Below, piece after piece: positions 12,674 through 23,398 of a stretch of 64,000 nt of DNA. The DNA lies in the NCBI GenBank assembly GCA_029721435.1, contig CM056576.1:110712666-110776665 (forward strand), in the 5' to 3' direction. The position numbers and the translations under genes are program-made. Under the pieces are notes generated by a model that was given only the letters and a program-made list of their open reading frames with translations, was not told the DNA's origin and searched no databases. This stretch comes from Gymnothorax reevesii. Taxonomy: Eukaryota > Chordata > Actinopteri > Anguilliformes > Muraenidae. Each line of letters begins with the position of its first letter. Positions within the stretch are counted from its first letter, which is position 1.

Positions 12674-13118
12674 TGCCATGGGCGGTGACAGGACGCCAGG
12701 TGCCGCGACCAGTGAGAGAAAGAACTGAGAGCAGCTCAGATAAGAGACAAACACAAAAGAGGGACACACCTCCGTTAAAAGCTCACGCTTCCAAGGACGA
12801 ATAAAAGTCCACAACACAGAAGCAGTGCAAGAGAAAATAAACAAGAGAAAAATTTCTAAAAGAAGCAATTCCTAACAATAAAAGGAATATAACAAATTAT
12901 TAGGAAGACTTAACTAGAGATTTTCTCTGGCCGAAGTGCTGAAAGAAACAGACACTCTAGCAATAGGCGTGGCAAACCCCCGGTCATACGAAAGTATATA
13001 TAGAGTCCGGAAAACTCCGCCCCAGCTCAATCAGCCAGCTGGGCCAGGAATGGACAAGAGTCCCAGACGATAGAACAAAGAGAAGTCTAACAAACAAAGG
13101 CACGCCTAAACTATGACA
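12674..13118 (-). mobile_element. Probable small solo LTR (445 bp)
   Basis: In minus orientation the block starts TGTCATAG and ends CCATGGCA, giving TG...CA ends. It carries a TATA box CTCTATATATACTTTC about 110 bases in. The flanks are TTTTG (12669-12673) and TTTTC (13119-13123), a near match to a 5-bp target duplication. No poly(A) signal was found in this orientation, which weakens the call. Confidence 0.4.
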
Positions 13119-13531
13119 TTTTCTCCCACTCTTCCTGCAAACAAGTCTTAAGGTGTGCAACACATATTGTTTGACAAATTTTTGTCGACACATTTTTCAT
13201 TTCAGAATGAGCCACATGTTCACTGCCAGGTATAGGTCAGAACTGTTGACAAGCCAGCCCAGCGCCCGCTTCAGACACTGTCATACTTTTGAAATATGTG
13301 CTCAAAGCGGGTTGGCGGTGTCTGGTCAATATATTCATGGGCTTCCTTGGAAAGAATTTCATCTTGAAGGCAGCACATGTAGCATCAAAGTCTAAGTGCA
13401 CTTTTCAGCCCTTTGCTTGTGCTTTCACAGAAGTGCACTGACACAACCCCATACTATAAGAGACGGTGGCTTTTGGCTCTGTTGCTGGAGGAAGCCTGGA
13501 TGGTCATTTTCTTTTTGGTCCAGACCACATG

Positions 13532-16208
13532 GGGCTCTAAATTCGTTGACCAGGTGCAGGCGCAGGCGCGGCAAATGGGGGGAGCGCCGTGTCAACGGGG
13601 TGTATCCAGGGGTATTTTGCAATTTCGTGCCCAGCGTAGCCCAGCGCAAGTACTCCTCTGTACCGCCTCTGTCCCTCCTGCCGGCACAAGTGGCAAAGAG
13701 GGAGGAGAGAAGGCGGGTTTAACACAACCAAGTCAAATCTTCACCAATAAAATGAGCTCCTCTCCACACCTTTAAAGTGTTGAAATAAAGAAGTCTCTGT
13801 TCTATATCCGCATGATACATTAATGTTGCATTTTACTTTGCTGCTTCAGGCATGTTTCCTACACTGCTTACATCTATATTAAGCATTACGAGTATGAGTT
13901 AGCAGGCTAGCTAGGACATTCGCAAATCATGACCATTAGCGAACTTGAATGGAATTTCAAAACGAAACTACGTCAGATCATTCAAACTTATGAAGTTGGA
14001 ATGAAATTCGATGGCTGCTCATTTATTTCTTCTGCCTGCATCATTGGGAGGAGAAACAATGGATAGCGTGTTCCTATTATGACACCCTGTGGCTGCTTAA
14101 AATTTTGGGATTAACATGCATGGACAAAAATGCAAGATATGTTACACATTTATTTTCAATATGTGATCTTAATTCAGTACGAGATCATAGCAATCAGGCT
14201 GTATTCCTTTCCCCCACTAAAAACGATAAAACCTAAGTGACACTAATAGTAATATTAAGCCGCTTGCACACTGGACACGAAACAAATTTTTCGCACAACA
14301 GATTGCGTTGAATGCAGTGTGTACTTGTCCTAAAGTTGGACAGGGTTTTAATGTACTGGTATCTTCATGTCCGACAGTCGGATGGTTTCAATATAACTCT
14401 GTGTCCAACAGTCGATTATTGCTTTTAATTTCATCAAATCTACTGAATATTTTAGATATTAAACATGAATGTTTTGTTAAGAGGGCACAGTCCTTCAAGA
14501 CAAGTGCCGAGAATTTCAATAGATGTCTCTGTTTAAGATCTGTTCAATGAAGTGAGTCAACATTGGCGCGGGACAATGTACAGTGCCTGTTGGACAGTAA
14601 ATGCAAAATACTCCATGTCTGACAGCCAAAAAAAAGAGGACAATTAGAACAGATTGATAACGGAATAAAGTATAAAAAGAAATATTTTAACAACACACAG
14701 AACATCCAATGAACACTGCAATTTATTTATTTATTTGCGGGCCATCTTTTTTGGATGTTCTGTTTGTTGGTGATGTATTTTATTCTTCATTTCGTCATAA
14801 ATCTGTTCTCATATCAATACTTATACTTTTTGCTGGCTGCTGGACATGGAGTATTTTGCATTTCGCGTCGGACAGTCTTGATCGTGCATGCGATATTTAA
14901 TTCACAATGTCAATGGTCATGGAATTGATTTGCTCACTGACTACAAGCGCTATTTTATCTCTGGTGTGGAAATAAAGCGTGAATCGGTTCAATCCATCTG
15001 ACAAATTTTCATAAAAGAGTCCGAATAAAGACTGTTTATCTTCAACGGAAGAAAACAGACAAATAAAAAGACAAAGAAAAGTCGATAGCTATCAATTTGC
15101 ATTTTGTGAAGGTCGAACACAAACATGGCCAAGTTTGTATGTCAAATAATTCCTGGAATACTCTGAAAATTAGAACTTTTATGACTTTCGGACACAGAGT
15201 ATTCAGGATCTCTGTCCAACAGTCGCTAAATTCGTCATATATGCACAAAGTCCCACGCCAATGTCGACTCACTTTATTGAGCAGAGCTTAAACCGAAACA
15301 TTTATTGAAATTCTCGGTACTGATCTTGAAGAACTGAACCCTCTTATCAAAACATTCATGTTTAATATCTAAAAGATTCAATAGATTTGAAGAAATTAAA
15401 AACAATAATCGACTGTCGGACACAAAGTAATATTGAAACCATCCGACTGTTGGACACGGAGATATATTAAAACCCTGTCCGACTTTCAGACACGTAGACA
15501 CTGCGTACATCGCAAGTCAATGCAGACACGAATACACTTTTCAGTGGCTTTGACTGTAATCAGTCGTGCGAAAAATCTGTTTCGCGTCCAGTGCGCAAGC
15601 GGCTTTACTGAGCATAGAACGCGAACATTTTATATATATATGTACGCACTGCCTGATGCCGAGGCAGTTTGTGGTTTATGGTTTGCATCACAGATTCAGC
15701 TGCATTGATTAAGCCAGGTCGAGTTTCCATTCCGAGTCCCAACCGCCTTTGATCTGACATCAGGACAATCGAAAAAGATAATATAATTCATGAGCTGATT
15801 CAAATAGTTACGTGAAACGTTGGTTACTGTAATTATTTATGTGCCTGACATTCTGGAAACCTGCCTGTGAGGTTTCGATGGCGTGTGCGCACTGTGCGCC
15901 GGGCAGCCAAATTACCACAGCGCAGAAAGTAAACCAGGTTGGAGCTGGCAAGCTTTCTGCGCAATTTCATGGGAGACTTTTGCTACGAAATTGTCTCTGC
16001 GTCTTGATTAATATGTGACACCTCCCCCTACTACGCCGCCACACCCATCTCGGCGCACGTCCATCTACCGAATTGCCAAAGTGGCTGTGCACTGTGTTAC
16101 ACCGCGTGAAATTACCACTGCGCGGGCTACACCAGGCAAAATTACCACTGCGTGGGCTGCGCTACGCTACGCCACGCTGGTTCACCCTGCACCAAGAAAT
16201 AAGAGCCC
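13532..16208 (+). mobile_element. PIF/Harbinger-like element A, interrupted by a foldback
   Basis: Ends are GGGCTCTAAATTC at 13532 and its inverse, AAATAAGAGCCC, ending at 16208. Both sides are flanked by ATG (13529-13531 and 16209-16211), consistent with a 3-bp target duplication. Repeated AAATTACCACTGCG motifs sit near the right end. The 1,347-bp foldback at 14258-15604 is inserted within it, leaving about 1.33 kb of own sequence. Part of the element (13532-14230) is closely similar to the minus-strand fragment at about 51000-51429. No intact transposase is visible. Confidence 0.6.
14258..15604. mobile_element. Foldback miniature transposon with long inverted arms
   Basis: Termini AGCCGCTTGCACACTGGACA and its inverse at 15585-15604 are flanked by TTA at 14255-14257 and 15605-15607, a 3-bp duplication. 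The arms run on for roughly 310-350 bases each, with good complementarity (14258-14575 against 15250-15604). A second inner inverted pair lies at about 14580-14630 and 14833-14880. The RNA or single strand could form a very long hairpin. The many short frames inside are mirror images across the arms, not genes. Harbinger-type is suggested by the TTA duplication only. Confidence 0.75.
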
Positions 16209-16928
16209 ATGGTGTCAATTTTCATTAAAAAGACTCGAAATATTCATTCCTCTGCCCACAATACACATATTTATTGTGTAATGGTCCATCAGAGCAAAAA
16301 GAAGTTAACAGCTCTTCTGGACACTGTTAAACTTTTGCTTCCTTTTTCATTCAGTAAAATTTTATCAGGAATTTGTGGATACCGTTAACATAAGGCTTCC
16401 TTTTTGCACAGTAAAGATTTCACTTGAATTTGTGAGTGCTACTACAACTAGTAGTGCTTCACAGTGGTTTGCGAGAATAATCCTGAGCCTAGGTGGTTAT
16501 ATCACTTATCGATAAATGACAGTTTTTGATGCAGAGCCAACTGAGTGATTGGAGATCATGGGTATTCAGCTTAGGCTTGTGCCTTTACCTTTTATGCACG
16601 GAATTCCTCAAGATTCATTGAATCTTTCAAATATCTAAGCAACATAGAGGGTGAAATATCCAAATCCTTCCCTATCTTCATTGAATCATTATTTTTTACA
16701 CCTTTAAATTATTTTCTCATGCATTTGAGAGCAAATTGGCAATCCTCTGCCCATATTTGCTCCTGAGGGACAAGGCCTTTCATGGATGCTGCTTTAGCAC
16801 TAAATCATGATTAGTCTCTTGCTGACATCAGCTGGTCTGCATAACATCATTATTCAATTGTTTTTCTCATTCCTAATCTTACATTGCCTCATTCCAAATT
16901 TTCTTGGAATGCACCGCCTGAATATATA
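16209..16928. other. Unclassified stretch between elements
   Basis: No gene or recognisable repeat. Two loosely similar segments occur at about 16328-16360 and 16387-16420 (a GCTTCCTTTTT motif followed by CAGTAAA), which may be an old duplication. Confidence 0.4.
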
Positions 16929-18033
16929 CAGTGCTGTAAAAAAGTATTTGCCCCCTTCCTGATTACTTAGTTTTTGCATATTTGTCACACTTAAATGTTT
17001 CAGATCATCAAACAAATTTTAATATTAGACAAAGATGACCTGATTACATTCATAATGCAGTTTTTAAATGATGATTTCATTTATTGAGGGAAAAAGCTAT
17101 CCAAACCTACCTGGACCTATGTGAAAAAGTAATTGCCCCCTAAACCTAATAAATGGCTGTGCCACCCTTGGCGACAATTACTGCAATCAAGCATTTGCGA
17201 TAACTGGTAATGAGTCTCTCACATCTTTGTGGAGGAATTTTGGCCCATTTCTTTGAATTGTTTTAATTCAGCCACATTGTAGAGGTTTTGAGCATGAACG
17301 GCCAGTTTAAAGTCATGCCACAGGATCTCAATCAGATTTAAGTCCAGACTTTGACTAGGCCACTCCAAAACCATCATTGTTCTTTTTGAAGCCTTTCAGA
17401 GGTGGACTTGCTGGTGTGTTTTGGATCATTGTCCTGGTGCATAACCCGAGCGCGCTTGGGCTTGAGGACACATACTAATGGTCGGACATTCTCCTGCAGA
17501 ATTCATGGTTCCATCCATTACTGTAAGTCATCCAGGTCCTGAAGCAGCAAAGCAGCACCTAACCATCATGAAGAACCATGTTCTTTTTATGAAATGCTGT
17601 GTTAGTTGCACGTCAGATGTAACGGGACGCACGTCAGATGTAACGGGACACACACCTTCCAAAAAGTTAGATCGCGGAATGATGTGTTGCCTTTTGAGAT
17701 CTTTTAGCCAACTCACTTTGTGAGACAAGTTCTCTTTAAGTGATTTCTTGATGCAGATCTGGAAGTAATTAGGCCTGGGTGCAGCTAGTGAAATTGAACT
17801 TAAAAAAAAAAAAGCGGTTAATCACAGTTAATTCATGATTTAACAAGGGGGGGGGTATGGGCATTTACTTTGTCACATAGGGCCAGGTAGGTTTGGATAG
17901 CTTATTTCCCTTAATAAATGAAATCGTCATCTAGAAACTGCATTTTGTATTTACTCGGGTTATCTTTGTCTCATATTTAAAATTAGTTTGATGATCTAAA
18001 ACATTTAAGTGTGACAAATATGCAAAGAATTAA
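16929..18033 (-). mobile_element. Tc1/mariner-like element, degenerate
   Basis: The left end CAGTGCTGTAAAAAAGTATT follows a TA at 16927-16928. An inverted version of the first 200 bases returns at about 17800-18033, but its last bases are missing. On the minus strand the inside decodes to QDNDPKHTSK, the DDE-transposase segment around the second aspartate, with stops and frameshifts either side. Transposase is therefore dead. A solo copy of the same left end lies at 22768-22942. Confidence 0.8.
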
Positions 18034-18687
18034 GGGCTGTATTCTGACTTCGAAGCGCGCAGCGCCTCTTACCCGTGTTTCCTTACGCGAAAAAAAGTTA
18101 TTCGTATTCTGACTTGGCTTATTCGGCCACGCCCACAGCGCGCAAGCCAGAAAAATGGGTGGACTTCTGTTGGTGGGCTAGAAATGCAAATTTAGCCTGA
18201 AAAACGACACGCCTGCCATGTGAACCAAATGGACAAAGGATTTTTAACTCAGAGTTTATTTACAGCGTTCTGAACAACTGCCCACAGACGTGAACTTGAT
18301 ATATGTCTCCATCACCTGCCAAACACGTCACAGTCTTTTGCAACCCCATCTGCTTTAAAAGAAACAAAAATCAAATGGCTCTGATCATATTAGTAGAATT
18401 ACGTTTATACAAATTGTTAAGACATTGTATTTGCAAACTGTTGAGTAATGTGTGTTTGTAGGATTGTTCAGATGAAAATATAAAATAGCAATAGTTAACT
18501 AATTGGAATGTCGTCCAGTTTTTGCATGAGCGAACTACAACGGCTCAATAATTGAAGAACGATTGAGGGAAGAAAATGACAATTGAATCAATCAACTGGT
18601 CAAGCTGTGTGAAATCGCGTTTGGCAGTATTCAAAGCAGGACTGGCCACCGCAAATATAGCTGAATCGCATGCATGATAGGCCCATA

Positions 18688-18719
18688 TATAAAAAAAAAT
18701 AAATAAATAAATAAATAAT
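18688..18719. repeat. (AAAT)n microsatellite
   Basis: An A-run continues into about six AAAT units just before the Myb-like ORF. Directly visible simple repeat. Confidence 0.9.
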
Positions 18720-18732
18720 TTCAAGCGCACCA

Positions 18733-19053
18733 ATGGCAAAAACAACGAGGAAGCAAAAGCCAAATTTCACCGAAGAGGAGCTGTCTGTCCTTGTACAAGA
18801 AGTAACCAGATACAGCAGTTTCCTCTTCGGTGCCGTATGCTTGAAAACTGAGCCCAAAAAAAAGATAAAAATCTGGGAGAAAATCGCGCAGGAGGTCAGC
18901 TCTGTCGCCCACTGCAAGCGAGACGAGGCAGAGCTGAAACACAAGTGGCAGGACATGAGAGCCGCAGTGAAGCTCAAGTTGGCCCAGCACCGCCGCTCGG
19001 TCACAGCGACAAGTGGAGGACCTGGGTCACCCCTTGCACCTCTCGGCAGCTAA
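18733..19053 (+). CDS. Myb/SANT-like DNA-binding protein of a Harbinger-type transposon
   Basis: The 106-residue ORF starts MAKTTRKQKPNFTEEELSVL and has a trihelix/Myb-like pattern. Conserved tryptophans are followed by basic helices (IWEKIAQEVSS near 57-67, then KHKWQDMRAAVKLKL near 76-90). Such proteins (relatives of NAIF1 and MSANTD factors) are the second, DNA-binding ORF of PIF/Harbinger transposons, where they bring the transposase to the DNA ends and nucleus. The frame ends just after the domain. An overlapping frame from 19013 continues with acidic sequence, which suggests a frameshift near 19010-19030. It could be a decayed copy or a domesticated gene. Confidence 0.55.
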   Translation: MAKTTRKQKPNFTEEELSVLVQEVTRYSSFLFGAVCLKTEPKKKIKIWEKIAQEVSSVAHCKRDEAELKHKWQDMRAAVKLKLAQHRRSVTATSGGPGSPLAPLGS

Positions 19054-19300
19054 GGAGTTGATTGCGGCAACCCTGTCAGCTGTCGATGTGCAGCCTCTGG
19101 ACCTCGGCGGTCATATATGCGAGGAAGAGGGGGAGGAAGAGGCTGCGGGCCATATCTATCACTTTCCAGCGTCCTCGGGAGCGCACTCGCTCATGTCATT
19201 CTATTACCATCTTGCAGTTCACTGGTTCGTTGTTAAAATAAACAAAAAACGTGAGGTATGTGGCCGACTTCGCCGGGCACATACCTGCAGCATAACATGA

Positions 19301-21283
19301 GCAACGCTATTATAATACAAACATACAGGGGGGATTCACCCTATGTCCTCTCCTGGGGATTCCCCCTGCATGTCCTCTCCTGGGGATTCCCCTTTTGAAC
19401 CCAAGCCAGTTCATCCACAGGAGTCCCAAATCCCAAAAAACAGACGCCAGGCCGCAAGAGAAAGTAGCGCGTAATCTGCAGCATAATGTGAGCAACGCTA
19501 TCATGCTCCGTCTTGCAGGAGACTGTGTTCCACTGAGCGCAGAATGTCAGCACAGCGTGTTCCCCTTGATGGTTGCTTAGTTTTGGTTACTATAAAAACA
19601 TTGGTCGCGTGACAGCCACCTTGGTGTTTATGAAAACACCATAGCAACACAATAGCAACGTGATGACATCATAGAGGTGCATGTGTTATATAAAATAGAA
19701 CCCGTAGATCCACTCGGGCAGAGTGCTAGTATATACACATATATATATATATATGTATATATGCTATATGCTCAACATGGTTTGAGAACTTTAACCCCCA
19801 GAATCACAAAAGTGTTATTTAGTGACTTTGGTACTTCTTGCACACAGGTCCTCAATTGAGCATCAATGGAACGGTGCATCTGACGTTGCCAAGTACCGCT
19901 CCTCCAACTGTGCAGGAGCTCATTGATGCCTGTAATGTGAATATAGGCCACTGGATGGCAGTATTTACCTTTTTTTTTATTCAGCTCAGACTGGAGCTTT
20001 GTTTAGACATGTCCTGGACATGTCTGGGGCAAGTCTCAGAAAATTAAAAAAAAGAGGTCTAAATGTGGGTGGGGTCTGCAAAAGAGTATATTAGGAAAAG
20101 AATTGAGACAGTAAAGTAGTAGGAGAAATTGCAAGAAGATGACCAGACCTGTCATTCTGTTCAAGACCTGTGACGTTTCTTTTGTGGATTTCTTTGCCTG
20201 TGTTTGAGCATTTTCATCATCCAGGACATCACCAAGCCACCCCCACGAAAAGGGATTGTAAATATTTATGTTTTGTACATAATTCAATCTTGGTCTTTAG
20301 GTTAGTTAGTTGTTATGGTGTTTGTTACTTAAATGTGTTTAAGTTTTTCAAAACTGTGTGTCATCCCTTGCTGTTGCTGTTGTGGTCAATGTAATAACAA
20401 ATTGGGGCCATAACATGCCCTGATCCAGGTTTGGGTGGAGATCTCTCAGGGTATCATCCGCCGACTCATCTTGTTTCCATTAACCGTTGTTCCATCATTT
20501 AAAATAAAAATTATTGTACAATGTACATCACTAAAGATGCTTGAATAAAGCTTGAATAATTTGTGCATCGAAACTTGATATGTGATGTAAGTGCCCCCTT
20601 AATATTTTCAAGCAGCATTTTTTTTGTGTGCATTTTCCATGCCGTCCCAACTTTTTTCCAAGCAGCAGAAGTTGAAAATAGAGTTAATGTATTCTCAGTG
20701 GTGAATACCTGAACAATCCAAATGCTATATCAGCAAGAAGTCACACACATGAATAATACATGCAAATTAATACTTTTTCCATTGCTTTATGGGCAACATC
20801 ATCTGTACTTTGAATATCATGTGCAATATATAGCCTATATTCAAAATTGAGGCAGTCTGAGCTGTGGTAAATTTGCATGCAAGCTTAGGTGTGTGAACAA
20901 ATAAATGTTGACATTTTCCATCTTCAAAACAAGTACAGACTCAGTACTGTCCAAATGCAAGAGCAAGGAACACAGTGGGACCTCAGGCAATTAATTTGGC
21001 TTGAGCCTGTCATCAGAAGAAACACTGTCTTTTTATAAAAAAAAGTTTTTTTATTTTCATTCATTTATTTATTTTAATATGCTATTTATAATCTAGTCTG
21101 AGGAAACCTTCTGTTATTTGTGTGGTACCAGACAATGTTTTACATCACAAAGAAATATTTGAAATTGATTTTTTCTTTTATCAATGTAACATTAAATAGA
21201 TTTTTTTTATAAGGCTAGACATCGGTAATGCTCCAGATTGCTCTTTTTATAACCATTTAAAGTTTGCAATGACCATCTTTGTA
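19301..21283. other. Unclassified stretch with small tandem repeats
   Basis: No gene recognised. It contains a 27-bp direct repeat with core TGTCCTCTCCTGGGGATTCC at 19344 and 19371, and an (AT)n tract at about 19736-19766. GTCCCAACTTTTTTCC at about 20644-20659 resembles the TTGGGACA motif common in fish Tc1 elements. Nothing in the open frames is recognisable. Confidence 0.4.
19736..19766. repeat. (AT)n microsatellite
   Basis: Alternating AT with single GT interruptions. Directly visible. Confidence 0.85.
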
Positions 21284-22765
21284 CAGTTGGCTCCAAAATT
21301 ACTGCCATCCCTGACTGGCAATGCTCAAACAATACAAAAAAACCATATAATTATAGAGAACTAGAATATACTAACGTGTGAAATTTTTTATTGACGTTTT
21401 GATAGAAACAACCAAAACCATGACATGATTTTGAACATGACATTAATCATCATTTAATTCAAAATACATTTCAACAAAATCAAGGTTTCTCAACTGACCA
21501 CTGTCATTTAGTACTTTGTGCAACTGCCTCTGGCAAGGACAGCGGCATTTAGTCTACTCCTGTAATTTTTGACAAGGATAAGGCACACATTTGGGGGAAG
21601 TTGGACCATTCTATAAGCAGACCTTTTCAAGATCCTTAGTATTCTTCGGTTTGTTTTTTTCAACTTTTCTCTTCAACTCAGCCCACTTGATTTCAACTGG
21701 ACTGAGGTCTGGCGACTGAGAAGGCTGACTTCTGTTGTCCCGGAACCATTCCTGTGTGGATTTTGAGGTATGTTTTGGGTCATTGTCTTAATGGAAAGCC
21801 CTCCTATGACAAACTCCCAGCCTTCTGGTGAAGGAAACCAGACTGTCAGCCCAAATATCCTGATATTAGGTGGAATAAACCTTAACCAGTGCCGCTGGAC
21901 CCCTTGCGTTAAAACAGCCCTAAAACATGACTAACCCACCACCATATTTCACCTTGGGTATGAGGCGCTATGATGCCAAACATGCCTGTGCTGTATCTGA
22001 TTGAAATGTGCAATTAGGTATCATCTGACCAAGGCAACTTGTTCCAGTCATAATTTAAATTACATTTTGCAAACTCCAAGTGCTTGCATCTGTGTCTTCT
22101 GGTCAGAAAAGACTTTCCTCTGGAAATCCTTCTAAAGAGCCTGTGGTGGTGGAGGTGGCACCTGATGGTGCTTTTTGAAACCTGGTGAATCCAAGATGCC
22201 ACCAAGGCCTGCAATTCCTTCACATTCTTGGGGATTTTGTTGCTTCTCTCACCATCCTCCTCAGTATCCTGGTGGGACAAAACACCATTGCGTCCTCAAC
22301 CCTTGAGGTTTTTCGACAGATTTTTTCAAATACTTGCCCTGACTGTGCTCAGGGGCATATTCAACTGCATATGAATTTCCTTGTGGCCATTACTAAATTT
22401 ATGAAGGGCCAGACCATCTGCCTCTTTCGAATGGACAGTTGTCTTGTTTTCTTCATGTTGTTGGATGACAAAGGACTATTGCTTGCGTATTACTTCATTT
22501 TTATACCTTTGTGAAACAGGAGGTGATGTGATGGCTCAGTATCACTCCTCAACACTTTGATAAAACTTAAATAAGTGGAATTTAACACCTGGTTTAATTT
22601 TGGTAGATGTTATTTAGTCATCTTTAAAGGTGCCATTGATTGTGAAACCTTGATCTGGAGGAAATTCATTTTTAATTAAATCCGTAAATGATTTTGGTCG
22701 GTTCCATTAGAACATTAACATCACACAGTATTTCTCATGCTGTTATTTAGTGTTCTTCTAAGAAT
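21284..22765 (-). mobile_element. Tc1-like transposon with degraded transposase
   Basis: Starts with CAGTTGGCTCCAAAATTACT after a TA at 21282-21283. A loosely inverted copy of the first 230 bases occupies about 22620-22765. The minus strand encodes the Tc1 paired-like helix-turn-helix end, VSKSTIRCHLHHHRLFRRIS, then FLTRRHRCKHLEFAKCNLNY and NKLPWSDDT near the first catalytic aspartate (22170-22014). The rest of the DDE domain is broken. The element ends against the next Tc1-type terminus, which starts at 22768. Confidence 0.8.
22014..22280 (-). pseudogene. Tc1 transposase N-terminal fragment
   Basis: An 88-residue open frame inside the element at 21284-22765. It contains the second helix-turn-helix of the DNA-binding domain and the beginning of the catalytic domain (WSDDT, where functional relatives have WSDET or similar). 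In intact copies the enzyme would bind the inverted repeats and cut at TA. The frame ends right after this motif, so it cannot be catalytic. Confidence 0.75.
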
Positions 22766-22767
22766 AC

Positions 22768-22942
22768 AGTGCCGTGAAAAAGTATTTGCCCCATTCCTTA
22801 TTTCTTACTATTTTGCACATTTTTCACACTAAAATGTTTCAGATCATCAAACAAATTTTAATAAAAGGCAAAGATAACCCGAGTAAATACAAAATGCTGT
22901 TTTGAAATGATTATTTTATTTATTAAGGGGAAAAAGCTATAT
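22768..22942 (+). mobile_element. Solo Tc1/mariner terminus
   Basis: CAGTGCCGTGAAAAAGTATT and the next 170 bases match the left end of the element at 16929 (shared ATGTTTCAGATCATCAAACA). The interior and right end are absent. It is cut off where the next Tc1-like copy begins. Confidence 0.75.
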
Positions 22943-23398
22943 TGTACAAATGAAAGCGCACCACGAGAAAAAAGTGAATATTTAAGTTCAGATGAACTTC
23001 AATATAATTTTTATACAACAACAACACTACAGTGACGTCACCCGACATGCCAGGTGCAAGAAATGCGAGAATTTCAAGTTAAATGTAACGCTAGGCAATT
23101 TTTTGCAAAAAACGCAACATCTTGCACGCACACCACGGGAAAAATGAATTTCACTCTGAATTTGTGCACATGTTGCCTTTAAAAGCATGTGAATCCGAAT
23201 AAAATTTCACTTCTTCACTGACACTTGTGAAAAGTCGACACTATGCCGCAACTTACAGCCCCTGAACGGGAACGTGCCATAGGCATGCTTCAAATGGGCG
23301 CCAGCACCAGGGAAATTGCCAGACGACTACACTGCGCACACACAACGATCGCAAGACTCCATCAAAGGTTTCTGCTAACGGGGAGCACTCGGGACCGG
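22943..23398 (+). pseudogene. Tc1-like transposase, 5' part only
   Basis: After about 300 bases of presumed leader, an ATG at 23243 opens MPQLTAPERERAIGMLQMGA, continuing with STREIARRLHCAHTTIARL and an RF..TGST.DR segment. This is the first helix-turn-helix of a Tc1-type transposase. Homology stops abruptly at about 23398, where GC-rich sequence of another element (gag-like, minus strand) begins. The remainder of the transposase is not found downstream. The open frame nominally continues to 23617, but that part is foreign. Confidence 0.7.

Larger units (their letters stand above)
18034..19300 (+). mobile_element. Harbinger-like element carrying a Myb/SANT-type ORF
   Basis: GGGCTGTATTCTGAC at 18034 resembles a Harbinger terminus, and it abuts the truncated Tc1 copy. 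A Myb-like ORF follows (separate entry). No matching right terminus was seen, so the extent is approximate. Confidence 0.4.

Noticed and set aside
15274..15510. Two similar proteins encoded at 14308-14550 (+) and 15510-15274 (-)
   Set aside because: They are the same inverted-repeat arm of the foldback read from either side, not a duplicated gene.
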